Assembly (NCBI RefSeq): GCF_014207095.1
Contig: NZ_JACHBG010000003.1
Span: 372,001-436,000, forward strand
Source of the DNA: Martinezella lusitana
GTDB lineage: Bacteria; Pseudomonadota; Alphaproteobacteria; Rhizobiales; Rhizobiaceae
Length of the DNA: 64,000 nt
Direction of reading: 5' to 3'
Below are positions 44,721 through 53,417 of the stretch, piece after piece. The notes beneath the pieces were generated by a model that made no database searches, was not told the DNA's origin, and saw only the letters and a list, made by a program, of their open reading frames with translations. The translations under genes were made by a program, and so were the position numbers. Position 1 is the stretch's first letter; the number at the start of each line of letters is the position of its first letter.

Positions 44721-45869
44721 TCAGCGCTCCTTCAACGCCATGCGGGCATTGTACCAGTTCATCAGAAGTGAAATTGCAATGGAAAGGCCGAGATAGACCC
44801 CCATGAACATAGCTATCGTTTCCATGGCCTGCCCGGTCTGGTTCATGATGGTATTGGACACCATAACGAGATCCGGATAGCCGATGGCAATTGCAAGCGA
44901 ACTGTTCTTGAACACCGTCAGATAAATGTTGGTAAGCGGAGGGATCATGATCCGCAGCGCTTGGGGAAGGATGATCAAGCGCAGTGCGGTGCCGCGTGAA
45001 AGTCCAAGGGCCATGGAAGCTTCCCATTGCCCCTTATTGATAGCCTGAATACCAGCGCGCACGATCTCGGCAACGTTGGCCGATACGTTCAGCGCAAGGC
45101 CAACGAGAAGCGCGACGAATTCCGGTCGTATCTGAAGGCCGCCACTTAGGCGGAAGCGACCCTGCTGAGGAAGATCCCAACTCAGATCGATCCCGTATAG
45201 AAGCCAAACCAGCAGGAGCGGAGTGATGGCCAATGCAATTGCAATCAACCCACCATGATTCGATTGGCCGCGTGCAAGACGGCGGCGCAAGGCCGCGCGA
45301 TAGGTCAGGAAGCCTATTACCAAGCCGGTGGCAACTGCGAGCAGCGGAGCAGTGAAACCGTTAGCTGCCGATACCGCTGGAATAGCAAGTCCGCTATTGG
45401 AAAGATATACGCTTGGCGCAATTGCCAGCGCTGCGCGCACCGGCGGCAGAACATTTATGATAAGAGCATACCAGAATAACAGATAGAGCAGCAAAGGGAC
45501 GTTGCGCATCACTTCGATGTAGGCAAGCATCACGCGCTGCAGCAACGGATTGTGTGACATGCGTCCGATGCCCACGAGCAAGCCGATCAAGGTGCCGAGG
45601 ATGGCCGCCAGAAGGGAAACCTTTACCGTATTTGCTACGCCGGCCAACAATGCGCGCGCGACGGTGTCCGTCGGCTCATAAGCGATCGCGGTCTCGCTGA
45701 TAACGAATCCGGCCTGTCGTGACAGGTAACCGAAGCCGGTTGCAATATCCTGCTTGGCCAGGTTCTGACTGGCCGTCGTAAACATCGACCACGCGAGGAT
45801 GACGACGAATACGACTGCCAGGCATTGATAGAATAGCGCGCGATACCGCACGTCATGAAGCAAAGCCAT
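44721..45869 (-). CDS. Polar amino-acid ABC permease (AapQ-like)
   Basis: 382-residue membrane protein of the AapQ type: a long N-terminal region with the first helix (ALFYQCLAVVFVVILAW), IEVMRNVPLLLYLLFWYAL, and NVAEIVRAGIQAINKGQWEASMALG. The start at 45869 (MALLHDVRY) is preferred over 45917 because the latter would fall in the middle of a perfect hairpin and gives an N-terminus unlike the family. It follows the AapJ-like gene in transcription order. Confidence 0.9.
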   Translation of the reverse strand: MALLHDVRYRALFYQCLAVVFVVILAWSMFTTASQNLAKQDIATGFGYLSRQAGFVISETAIAYEPTDTVARALLAGVANTVKVSLLAAILGTLIGLLVGIGRMSHNPLLQRVMLAYIEVMRNVPLLLYLLFWYALIINVLPPVRAALAIAPSVYLSNSGLAIPAVSAANGFTAPLLAVATGLVIGFLTYRAALRRRLARGQSNHGGLIAIALAITPLLLVWLLYGIDLSWDLPQQGRFRLSGGLQIRPEFVALLVGLALNVSANVAEIVRAGIQAINKGQWEASMALGLSRGTALRLIILPQALRIMIPPLTNIYLTVFKNSSLAIAIGYPDLVMVSNTIMNQTGQAMETIAMFMGVYLGLSIAISLLMNWYNARMALKER

Positions 45870-45902
45870 GCGTTCTTCCGGTACATTCGAGAGCGGGGGA
45901 TG

Positions 45903-45929
45903 TCCCGTATTCGGCATCCGAATACGGGA
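45903..45929 (-). promoter_or_regulatory. Perfect inverted repeat between AapJ-like and AapQ-like genes
   Basis: TCCCGTATTCGG at 45903-45914 and CCGAATACGGGA at 45918-45929 form a 12-bp perfect inverted repeat with a 3-base centre. In transcription order it comes after the binding-protein gene and before the first permease, where hairpins commonly reduce read-through so that the binding protein is made in excess. Confidence 0.5.
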
Positions 45930-45939
45930 TTGATTTCCT

Positions 45940-45979
45940 TAGAGCGTTTCCGACCGGCTTTGAGCCGTGAAACGCTCTA
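45940..45979. repeat. Intergenic palindrome downstream of AapJ-like gene
   Basis: TAGAGCGTTTC at 45940-45950 and GAAACGCTCTA at 45969-45979 are perfectly complementary, with a nested CGGCT/AGCCG pair. It resembles rhizobial intergenic mosaic palindromes and lies beside the hairpin at 45903-45929. Confidence 0.6.
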
Positions 45980-46036
45980 TCGTCTTGGTTATACGCATTC
46001 CAGATGGAAAGCGGCTGTGCATCTTCCCGAAAAGGC

Positions 46037-47065
46037 TTAGCGGAAGGGCGGTGCGTAAAGCAGGCCCCCAGCATTCCAGGGCATGTTCGGGCCACGGGTC
46101 AGGCCGAGCTTGGTCTTTTCCCCGAGGTTGCGATCGAAGATCTCAGCATAGTTGCCGACCGACTTGATGATGTTGTAGCCCCATTTCTTGTCTAGCTTGA
46201 GCATCGGCCCGAGCTCGTCCGTCACGCCGAGCATGCGCTGGATTTCCTGGTCGTCGCTTTTCAGCTTTTCGTCGACATTGGCCTGGGTAATGCCCTTTTC
46301 TTCCGCTGCCATCACCATCCATTCGGACCAGGATACGATGTCGTGCCAGTTTGAATCATTTTGACGAACGGCAGGAGCAAGCGGCTCCTTCGAGATGGTC
46401 TCGGGAAGAATGACATAATCATTCGGGTTGTTGGCAACCGCACGGATTGAGGCGAGGTCTGAGCGGTCGGACGAGATGGCTTCACAGCGGCCGCCGAAGA
46501 AGGCGGCGCGATTTTCGTCGGGGCTTTCGAACACGACCATCTCGAATTTGGCACCCTGCGCCTTGAAGAAATCGGTGAGGTTCTGCGCCGTGGTCGTTCC
46601 CGGCAGGGTGCAGATTGCAGCGTCCTTCAGTTCCTTGGCGCTAGTGATCCCCAGTGATTTCGGAACCATCAGGCCCTGACCGTCGAAGAACACATAAGGG
46701 CCGAAGTCGAGACCGAGCGATGCATCGCGAGAAAAGGTCAATGTCGTCTGCCGGGACAGAATATCGATCTCCCCGGACTGGAGCGCCTGGAAGCGCGTGT
46801 TGATATTCGTGGGAATGAACTCGACTTTGTCGCCGTTACCAAACACTGCAGCTGCGACGGCACGGCAGATATCGGCATCGAAGCCTTCCATCCGACCTTT
46901 GTCGTCAGGCGCTGCAAAGCCTGGATTGGCGATGGATACCCCACATACCACCTTGCCGCGCTGCCTGACCGTGTCGAGCGTATCGGCTCGAGAAATAGAT
47001 GGTGCTAGCGCACCGAAGGTCGCGAGCACGCAAGCGACGCCTGCCCACAAGATCTCACGTCTCAT
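46037..47065 (-). CDS. Polar amino-acid ABC substrate-binding protein (AapJ-like)
   Basis: 342-residue periplasmic binding protein, the length of rhizobial AapJ. A signal peptide (ILWAGVACVLATFGALAP) precedes TLDTVRQRGKVVCGVS; family features include GFDADICRAVAAAVFG, DILSRQTTLTFSRD and CTLPGTTTAQNLTDFF. It is the first gene of the minus-strand operon with the AapQ- and AapM-like permeases. The AapP-type ATPase expected after AapM is missing. Confidence 0.92.
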   Translation of the reverse strand: MRREILWAGVACVLATFGALAPSISRADTLDTVRQRGKVVCGVSIANPGFAAPDDKGRMEGFDADICRAVAAAVFGNGDKVEFIPTNINTRFQALQSGEIDILSRQTTLTFSRDASLGLDFGPYVFFDGQGLMVPKSLGITSAKELKDAAICTLPGTTTAQNLTDFFKAQGAKFEMVVFESPDENRAAFFGGRCEAISSDRSDLASIRAVANNPNDYVILPETISKEPLAPAVRQNDSNWHDIVSWSEWMVMAAEEKGITQANVDEKLKSDDQEIQRMLGVTDELGPMLKLDKKWGYNIIKSVGNYAEIFDRNLGEKTKLGLTRGPNMPWNAGGLLYAPPFR

Positions 47066-47133
47066 TAAATTCCTCCCATTTTCTCATTCGGTGCAACGCC
47101 GCGCTCCTCCGCTTGGCTTATTTTGCACACATA

Positions 47134-47145
47134 ATTGTCTACAAT
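47134..47145. promoter_or_regulatory. GntR-type operator-like site upstream of AapJ-like operon
   Basis: ATTGTCTACAAT has ATTGT/ACAAT arms around a two-base centre, the TTGTnnACAA form of GntR-family (FadR-like) operators. It is 69 bases upstream of the binding-protein start. No GntR gene is in the window. Confidence 0.45.
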
Positions 47146-47279
47146 AAAAGAATACCCATAACAACTAGATGTTTCGAAATTGATCGTTCATTGTCATGTG
47201 GTGCAGGTTTGGCGGCACTGCAGAACCAATCTGGCTGAATGCAAAAACTCTTGGATGCAAGAACGAGGCCAAACTGAAG

Positions 47280-47297
47280 AATATTGTGTACAATATT
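47280..47297. promoter_or_regulatory. Second GntR-type operator-like site
   Basis: AATATTGT at 47280-47287 and ACAATATT at 47290-47297 are perfect 8-bp arms around GT. The core ATTGTGTACAAT closely matches the site at 47134-47145, about 146 bases away, so both may bind one regulator and loop the DNA. Confidence 0.45.
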
Positions 47298-47557
47298 TTG
47301 AGGCCGACGCTCTCAAACCCATGTCGAGCCTCGCAAGCGATCTGATCGGTTGCTCGAGCGTCGGATTGCGCATCGATAGGAGCGGCCAACAAGCCTTGCA
47401 GTTCGAAGCCGTCAAGCGGTTGTCATTGGCGGTGATGAAAACAGCTCGCGCGGGCGGCCTATCCGGCCTCGCCGGCGTGCAGGGTGCCGATACATAGGTT
47501 TTTACCCATTCATGTAGAGGATCTTAAGGAAATCGTCGCTATTGGACCTCAGTGCCA

Positions 47558-48328
47558 ATGAACCGCCGGTCTTCTATGCGTGTTGTCCTGATCAAAGCCG
47601 TTCTGAGCGGTCTGCTGTCTCTTATGGCCTCGCTGGCGATCTGCTTTAGCATCGTTCCCCTTCTCGGCGGCCAGGTCGATGGTGCCGGCTTGCTGATGGC
47701 GATCGTCTGTCCCCTGACGATCGCCATTCCGGTATCGGCTGTGCATTTTCATCAAGCGGAGAAGCTGCGGCGGGCCGAGGCTAGCGCTGCGAACGCATTG
47801 GTCCGATTGGCCAGGATCTATGAAGAGTTGCGCGTGCAGTCACGGTTGGACGGGCTGACCGGCATTCCCAATCGTCAGACCTTTCAGAAGGAACTGGCGG
47901 ATATCAGCAAGATGGGCACGCCTGGAGGGTTGCTGTTTCTTGACCTTGATCATTTCAAGTCGATCAACGACCGATATGGGCATGCAATCGGCGACGAGGT
48001 GCTGCGAAAGGTTGGGCAATTGCTAAGCAGCCGTTGCGGGCCGGGCGATCTGACCGGGCGTCTCGGAGGTGAGGAATTCGTGCTTTTCTTCGGCGACCTC
48101 GCCGTCGGAGATATGTTCGAACGCTGCGAGGAAATCAGGCTCGCTGTCGCGCGGCTGGATGTTCGGGCGTCGACGGGAGCGACTGTGCGCGTTTCAGTCA
48201 GTATCGGCGCGGTCTATTGCGAAGCAAGTTTCGATGCGGAAGGCTGCCTTGGTGACGCAGACAGGAACCTCTATGCGGCGAAAGCGGGTGGTCGAAATAC
48301 CGTCGCGCTTGCCGGTTCGGACTTATGA
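47558..48328 (+). CDS. Diguanylate cyclase (GGDEF) with N-terminal membrane helices
   Basis: 256 residues. Two membrane helices (about residues 8-60) are followed by a short linker and a GGDEF domain: DGLTGIPNRQTF, FLDLDHFKSINDRYGHAIGDEVL and the active-site GGEEF. The inhibitory I-site is degenerate (GPGD in place of RxxD before GGEEF), so product inhibition is probably lost. It should make cyclic di-GMP, signalling from the inner membrane. ATG 47558 is used; GTG 47552 is an alternative. Confidence 0.92.
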   Translation: MNRRSSMRVVLIKAVLSGLLSLMASLAICFSIVPLLGGQVDGAGLLMAIVCPLTIAIPVSAVHFHQAEKLRRAEASAANALVRLARIYEELRVQSRLDGLTGIPNRQTFQKELADISKMGTPGGLLFLDLDHFKSINDRYGHAIGDEVLRKVGQLLSSRCGPGDLTGRLGGEEFVLFFGDLAVGDMFERCEEIRLAVARLDVRASTGATVRVSVSIGAVYCEASFDAEGCLGDADRNLYAAKAGGRNTVALAGSDL

Positions 48329-48604
48329 CGGACTGAGGGTTTGATCCTGAAAGCCAGGCGATGCCGCTTCAAATCCCTTGGCATCACCGGCATGTTCCGA
48401 TCGCATCCAGCCGGCCCATCCTGTTGAAGCTTGCCAATCCCGTGTAAAACCGAAATGGCATGCCGATTTGGCTGTCCAATCGTGTATGTCTTGGGAAAAT
48501 CCTCGTTGAGAGCAAGCAGTGATTGCGGCTTGTCGGTCGATTGCATTTATGGTGGTGCCGAGGTTACAATTTTGAAAGTTGTGCGCCGACGGGTTTAGTG
48601 AGGC

Positions 48605-48919
48605 ATGATGAGTGGCATTCTGAAGCTGGTTGCGGCCGGCGCCTTTATGGTGCTGCTGGCCAGCGGTGCGTTAAATGGATGGCCGCTTGATACAGAGCGT
48701 CAGGCGGATGGCTTGCAGAAGCAGATGACCGATTGCGATCGCAATATCGACGTTTTGATGCGCTTTCGAAATGGCGAAGCCGGAACGGAAAAGTTGGATC
48801 GCAAGGTGGTTGAGGGCAGAGTCAAGACATGCCTCGGCGAACTCAAAAACTACTTCTATGTTACGGTCGCCAGAACAAAGCTCAAGGCGAGAGGCGTTTC
48901 CACCTTTTCCGGCTTTTAG
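48605..48919 (+). CDS. Small exported protein of unknown function
   Basis: 104 residues with a hydrophobic N-terminus (LKLVAAGAFMVLLASGAL) that is a signal peptide or a membrane anchor, then a short charged region with two cysteines (TDCDRN and KTCLGE) that may pair. No family was recognised. Base composition and codon use look coding. It stands alone between the cyclase and the LacI gene. Confidence 0.5.
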   Translation: MMSGILKLVAAGAFMVLLASGALNGWPLDTERQADGLQKQMTDCDRNIDVLMRFRNGEAGTEKLDRKVVEGRVKTCLGELKNYFYVTVARTKLKARGVSTFSGF

Positions 48920-49072
48920 TCTGGATGCCGGCATTGCTGCAAAGTCACGGAGCACGAGATGCTCTGGCCTGGGATGCAGCAACAGCTAGCGCTGCGAGAC
49001 AACCTGCCATCTGAAATGAAGTCTGGCATTGCTTTCCAGCGCATGCGTGTTCATCAGCTGATCTTATGTGTA

Positions 49073-49104
49073 AATCGATTTGCAAAACAATTTGCAAATC
49101 GATT
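49073..49104. promoter_or_regulatory. 32-bp perfect inverted repeat upstream of the LacI gene
   Basis: AATCGATTTGCAAA at 49073-49086 and TTTGCAAATCGATT at 49091-49104 are exact reverse complements around ACAA. It also contains the 10-bp palindrome ATTTGCAAAT (49090-49099) and a near-copy 12 bases before it, so it looks like a double operator. It lies 22 bases before the start of the LacI regulator that heads the sugar-importer genes, so autorepression of the whole unit is likely. Confidence 0.7.
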
Positions 49105-49126
49105 CATAATCTCCTAGCTTGCCCGT

Positions 49127-50131
49127 ATGACCACGATCGCCAAAGTTGCCAAGCATGCGGGAGTGTCGCCGACCACTGTGTCGCATGTGTTGAATCATGC
49201 CGATCGGGTCTCGGCGGATCTGCGCAAGCGCGTGCTGGAAGCGATCGCCGAGCTGGGTTACGTGCCGAACCCGATGGCGCAAAGCCTTCGGACGGGCCGT
49301 ACCAATCTTGTCGCCATGCTGATCCCGGATATTCGCAACCCGTTCTATCCGGAAATGGTCCAGGCCGCGCAGTCCGATCTTGAAGCTCTCGGGCTCGACC
49401 TGTTGATCTTCAACACCGACGTTCCAGGCGGGCACTCGCAGGAGCACGGCGAGCACTATCTTCGCCAGATCCGCAACCGCCGGATCGACGGGCTGATTGT
49501 CGGTGATTTCGCGCTGCACGGCATGCATGACGCACTTCTCGAAATAGACCTTCCGACCGTGTTCATCGGCGATCTACCCAATCAGGCCGTCGACAGCGTT
49601 AAGATCGATGACTTCGGCGGCGGTTACCAAATGGGAGCCTATCTGGCCAAGAAGGGGCATCGCCGGATAGCGCATCTGACCGGCCCTTCGTTCTTTGCCG
49701 AAGCCATGGCGCGCGCTGCCGGTTTCGAACAGGGGCTGCGCGACAATGGCGTCGAGCCGCTGGCTGAGTTGCGGCGCGAGGGAAGCTATCTCGGCCCGTC
49801 AGGCGAGGAAGCGGTGGATTGGCTTCTCGCGACATATCGCGATGATCTGCCATCGGTGATCTTCTTTGGAAATTACCTGATGGCAGCAGGTGCGCTCGCC
49901 GCCTTCTTCGATCGCGGCGTCAGCGTGCCCAAGGATATCGGCGTTGCCGTCTTCGGCGATCAGCCGCAGCTGGAATATGTGCGGCCGCGGATCACCAGGG
50001 TCGGCAACACGCCATCGCTGTTAGCTCATCGTGCCACCGAGTTGCTGCTCGAAAGGCTCTCCGGAGCCTATGCGGGGCCACCGCGCTCCGAAGTCATTCC
50101 GTGCAATCTGCACGCCTTCGATACCGCATGA
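49127..50131 (+). CDS. LacI-family transcriptional regulator of sugar-importer operon
   Basis: 334 residues. The LacI helix-turn-helix TTIAKVAKHAGVSPTTVSHVLNHADRV and the hinge VPNPMAQSLRTGRT are canonical, followed by the effector domain (LVAMLIPDIRNPFYPEMVQAAQ). The importer's binding-protein gene begins 59 bases after its stop on the same strand, so regulator and target probably share the promoter with the 49073-49104 operator. The inducer is likely the sugar carried by the importer. Confidence 0.93.
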   Translation: MTTIAKVAKHAGVSPTTVSHVLNHADRVSADLRKRVLEAIAELGYVPNPMAQSLRTGRTNLVAMLIPDIRNPFYPEMVQAAQSDLEALGLDLLIFNTDVPGGHSQEHGEHYLRQIRNRRIDGLIVGDFALHGMHDALLEIDLPTVFIGDLPNQAVDSVKIDDFGGGYQMGAYLAKKGHRRIAHLTGPSFFAEAMARAAGFEQGLRDNGVEPLAELRREGSYLGPSGEEAVDWLLATYRDDLPSVIFFGNYLMAAGALAAFFDRGVSVPKDIGVAVFGDQPQLEYVRPRITRVGNTPSLLAHRATELLLERLSGAYAGPPRSEVIPCNLHAFDTA

Positions 50132-50190
50132 TTTGACTGACGCCACGCGGGAGGAGCTGCCGTGGCGCGTTGATAAAATGGGAGGTAGTC

Positions 50191-51543
50191 ATGACAGGTA
50201 AGGACAAGTCTATTGCCGCAATCACCCGGCGTGGCGTGCTTAAGGCAGGCGCCACCATTGCAATCGGGGGTGCTGCCGGATTGAGCGGATTTCCCTATTT
50301 GAACCGCATGGCGGTTCGGGCACAAAGCGCGCCGCTGAAGTTCTGGCAGTTCTACGCGCCGGGCGGCGCGGTGCAGAGCCAGGTCGACTGGTTCGAAAGG
50401 GCCGTGGCCGCCTGGAACGATAGCCATCCGCAGAAGGTCGAGCTCGAATATGTGCCCAATGCGGAATACATAAACGGCCCAAAGCTTGCGACCGCCTTCG
50501 CCTCAGGCGAAGGGCCGGATGTCTTCCTCATCTCGCCGGGCGATTTTCTGCGTTATTACAATGGCGGTGTTCTGCAGGATCTGACGCCGCATATCGACGC
50601 CAAGGCTGATTTCCCCGAAAGCGTGATCGCCAACCGGATGGTCGACGGCAAGATCTACGGCATTCCGATGGAAGTCGAGCCGATGGCGATGTACTACTCC
50701 GTTAAGGCCTTCGAAGAGGCGAAGCTGAATGAGAATGATGTCCCCAAAACATGGGCGGAATTGCTCGAACTCGCCAAAAAGCTGACGACGCCGAAGCGCT
50801 TCGGCGTGCTGTTTGAGACCCAGCCGGGCTACTATCAAAACTTCACCTGGTATCCCTTCCTCTGGCAAGGCGGCGGCGAATTCCAGACGAAGGACGGCAA
50901 GAGCGCCTTCGATTCACCCGCCACGGTACAGGCGCTGAAACTCTGGCAGGATGCGATCAAGTCGGGCGCCGCCCCACGGCAGGTCATGGGCACTGGCGCA
51001 AATGACACCGTCGCCAATCTTGCTTCGGATTACTGCGCCATCCAGAATGTCGGCATCTGGGGTATCTCGCAACTGCAGAGCAATGCCAAGGATTTCAAGT
51101 ATGGCGTCTTTCGCCTGCCGACGCCGCCCAACGGCAAGTATGTCACCGTTGGCGGTGGCTGGGCTTTCGTGGCCAATGCGAAAGGCAAAAATCCGGATGC
51201 AGCTGCACAGTTTTGCGCCTGGGCGCTTGCTTCGAAGGACGCGGCTTCCGTTCAGCGGGTGGCCGACTGGTGCACCAAGGGCAAGTCCGACATGCCGCCA
51301 CGCGAAAGCGCGCTTGCCGCAGGCGGTGACGCGTTCAAGACAGGCATGATCGGCAAGTTTGCCGCTGACGTTCACCCAGGTACGCGCGCCGAGCCGCGCC
51401 TGCCGCCGGAGGTCTACAAGATCATCTCCGATGCGATCCAGCAGACACAACTCGGTGGTGCCGATCCGCAGGCGACCGCGACCTCTGCCTCGCAGCAGCT
51501 CGACGCGTTTCTTGGCTCCTATAGCGGCGCACCAATCCTCTAG
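50191..51543 (+). CDS. Sugar ABC substrate-binding protein, Tat-type signal
   Basis: 450 residues of the SBP_bac_1 family. A twin-arginine-like signal (ITRRGVLKAGATIAIGGAAG) precedes LKFWQFYAPGG; EGPDVFLISPGDFLRYYNGGVLQDL and GIPMEVEPMAMYYSVKAF are typical of oligosaccharide-binding proteins. ATG 50191 is chosen because GGGAGG lies upstream and it opens the signal; the in-frame ATG at 50170 is weaker. It feeds the two permeases that follow. Confidence 0.92.
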   Translation: MTGKDKSIAAITRRGVLKAGATIAIGGAAGLSGFPYLNRMAVRAQSAPLKFWQFYAPGGAVQSQVDWFERAVAAWNDSHPQKVELEYVPNAEYINGPKLATAFASGEGPDVFLISPGDFLRYYNGGVLQDLTPHIDAKADFPESVIANRMVDGKIYGIPMEVEPMAMYYSVKAFEEAKLNENDVPKTWAELLELAKKLTTPKRFGVLFETQPGYYQNFTWYPFLWQGGGEFQTKDGKSAFDSPATVQALKLWQDAIKSGAAPRQVMGTGANDTVANLASDYCAIQNVGIWGISQLQSNAKDFKYGVFRLPTPPNGKYVTVGGGWAFVANAKGKNPDAAAQFCAWALASKDAASVQRVADWCTKGKSDMPPRESALAAGGDAFKTGMIGKFAADVHPGTRAEPRLPPEVYKIISDAIQQTQLGGADPQATATSASQQLDAFLGSYSGAPIL

Positions 51544-51606
51544 GAGGAACCGCCGACCGCCGTGGCAATCGGCTTCGGCGGCCGTTTCCTATTTCGGGAT
51601 GAGATC

Positions 51607-52551
51607 ATGACGACAATTGTGGATGTAGCGGAAAACCGTGCCAACGGAGAGCGCAAAGGGCTTTCCGCTCGCCATCGTGAATGGATTGCGGGATATCTTT
51701 TCGTGCTGCCTGACGCGCTTGGCCTCTTCCTTTTCCTCGGCGTGCCGATGCTTCTGTCGCTGGTGTTGAGCGTCTACGAAGTCAACGGATTTGGCGGTTA
51801 CAGTTTCGTCGGCGCCAAGAACTATATCCGCATTTGGCATGACCCGTTGTTCTGGAAGGGGGCGAGGGTGACGGCCCTCTATGCTGTCATGCTCGTGCCC
51901 TCCCTCTTTGTCGCTGGCCTGGGGCTGGCGCTTCTCGTGCAGCAGACCAATCGCTTCAATGCCGTCATCCGCTCAATGTTTTTCGCGCCGAACATGGTGA
52001 GCCTCGTGGTCGTCGCCCTCGTCTGGCAATTCATGGTCATCGACAAGATCGGGGTCGTCGGCCAAACGATGGCGAGCCTCGGTCTCAACTCGATTTCCTT
52101 CCTTGGCGATCCGAATTTCGCGTTGATCACTGTCGTCCTCGTCAGTGTCTGGTTCCTGATGGGCTTCTACATGCTGATCTTCCTGGGTGGCCTGCAGGAC
52201 ATTCCAAAGGAATATTACGAGGCGGCGATGATCGACGGTGCCGGGTCGGTGAAGCGCTTCCGGTACATCACGCTGCCGCTTCTGAAGCCCACCAGCTTTT
52301 TCGTTCTCATGGTGTCGATGGTCGCTGCCGTGGCCGGTGCGCAGGCCTTCGACATCATCTACGTCATGACCAAAGGCGGTCCGGCAAATTCAACGGCCGT
52401 ACTGATTGTCTACATCTATCAGCAGGCATTCTCCTTTGGCGCGTTCGGCTACGCTGCGGCGATGTCATCGATCCTGGTGATTGCGCTCATGGCTGTTACC
52501 GCCATTTTCTTTGCCGTCACGCGCGGAGGGCGTTTCGACCATGCGGAATGA
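51607..52551 (+). CDS. Sugar ABC permease (MalF-like)
   Basis: 314 residues, six predicted membrane helices and an EAA loop (EYYEAAMIDGAGSVKRFRYITLPLL). The first helix is GYLFVLPDALGLFLFLGVPML. ATG 51607 is preferred because the family N-terminus begins there; an in-frame ATG at 51562 would add 15 atypical residues. Its end overlaps the start of the next permease by 11 bases. Confidence 0.92.
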   Translation: MTTIVDVAENRANGERKGLSARHREWIAGYLFVLPDALGLFLFLGVPMLLSLVLSVYEVNGFGGYSFVGAKNYIRIWHDPLFWKGARVTALYAVMLVPSLFVAGLGLALLVQQTNRFNAVIRSMFFAPNMVSLVVVALVWQFMVIDKIGVVGQTMASLGLNSISFLGDPNFALITVVLVSVWFLMGFYMLIFLGGLQDIPKEYYEAAMIDGAGSVKRFRYITLPLLKPTSFFVLMVSMVAAVAGAQAFDIIYVMTKGGPANSTAVLIVYIYQQAFSFGAFGYAAAMSSILVIALMAVTAIFFAVTRGGRFDHAE

Positions 52552-53389
52552 TCCATCCAATACCTACGTCACGCGATCGCAGGTAACGCTGGTGCGGTGT
52601 CTGTGGATGCTCATCGCTGCCATATTGGCGCTGATGACACTTTTCCCATTGCTCTGGATGGTCTCTATCGCCTTCAAGCCGGCAGCTGAATCTTTTTCAT
52701 CGGTGCTCATCCCAGAAGCGCCGACGTTTGATAATTTCATCTACGTGCTGACCGGCGTACCGTTTATTCGCTATATGCTCAATAGCTTCTTCGTCTCGGC
52801 AACAGTGACAGTTGTAGCTCTCTTCTTCCACACCATGGCTGGATATGCGCTCGCTCGACTGCGATTTCCTGGGCGAGAAATCATATTCCTCTCGATATTT
52901 TCAACCTTCCTTGTCTCGCTCCCTGTCGTGATTGTGCCGCTCTTCATCATTGTCAAGGCGATGGGCATGATCAATTCCTATGCGGGACTGATCGTGCCGG
53001 CGATCTTCAATGCTTTCGGTATCTTCCTGCTGCGACAATATTATCTCTCGTTACCGCGCGAGATAGAGGAGGCTGCGGTGATCGATGGTGCCAGCTATTG
53101 GCGCATCTATTGGAGCATCATCCTGCCTTTGAGTCGCCCGATGATGTCGGCTCTCGCCATTTTGTTCTTCCTTGCCAACTGGAATTCTTTCCTCTGGCCG
53201 CTCACCATCACCTCCAATCCCAACCTCTGGATGGTGCAGGTCGGTATCGCCAACTTCAAAAGCCAATATTCGGCATCCTGGAACTACATGATGGCCGCCT
53301 CTACCATCGTCGCCATTCCTACCCTCATCCTCTTCGTGATTTTCCAGCGGCAGATCATGGATTCGCTGAAGACCAGCGGCCTGAAATAG
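52541..53389 (+). CDS. Sugar ABC permease (MalG-like)
   Basis: 282 residues; six membrane helices, EAA loop REIEEAAVIDGASYWRIYWSIILP. The start at 52541 overlaps the previous permease end (stop 52551), implying coupled translation. It completes the channel with the MalF-like subunit. No ATPase gene follows; the next gene is a DUF2961 protein. Confidence 0.92.
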   Translation: MRNDPSNTYVTRSQVTLVRCLWMLIAAILALMTLFPLLWMVSIAFKPAAESFSSVLIPEAPTFDNFIYVLTGVPFIRYMLNSFFVSATVTVVALFFHTMAGYALARLRFPGREIIFLSIFSTFLVSLPVVIVPLFIIVKAMGMINSYAGLIVPAIFNAFGIFLLRQYYLSLPREIEEAAVIDGASYWRIYWSIILPLSRPMMSALAILFFLANWNSFLWPLTITSNPNLWMVQVGIANFKSQYSASWNYMMAASTIVAIPTLILFVIFQRQIMDSLKTSGLK

Positions 53390-53417
53390 CCGCCTTCATC
53401 CAAGACAGGAGACCTTC

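Larger units (their letters stand above)
47066..47557. other. Intergenic gap upstream of AapJ-like operon
   Basis: 492 bases. It holds two operator-like sites (47134-47145 and 47280-47297, listed separately). Short open frames on both strands here have no recognisable family, no ribosome-binding site and poor coding character, so no gene is called. Confidence 0.5.

Noticed and set aside
47180..47497. 105-codon plus-strand open frame in the AapJ-like/cyclase intergenic region
   Set aside because: No family, no ribosome-binding site, and it overlaps the operator-like site at 47280-47297.
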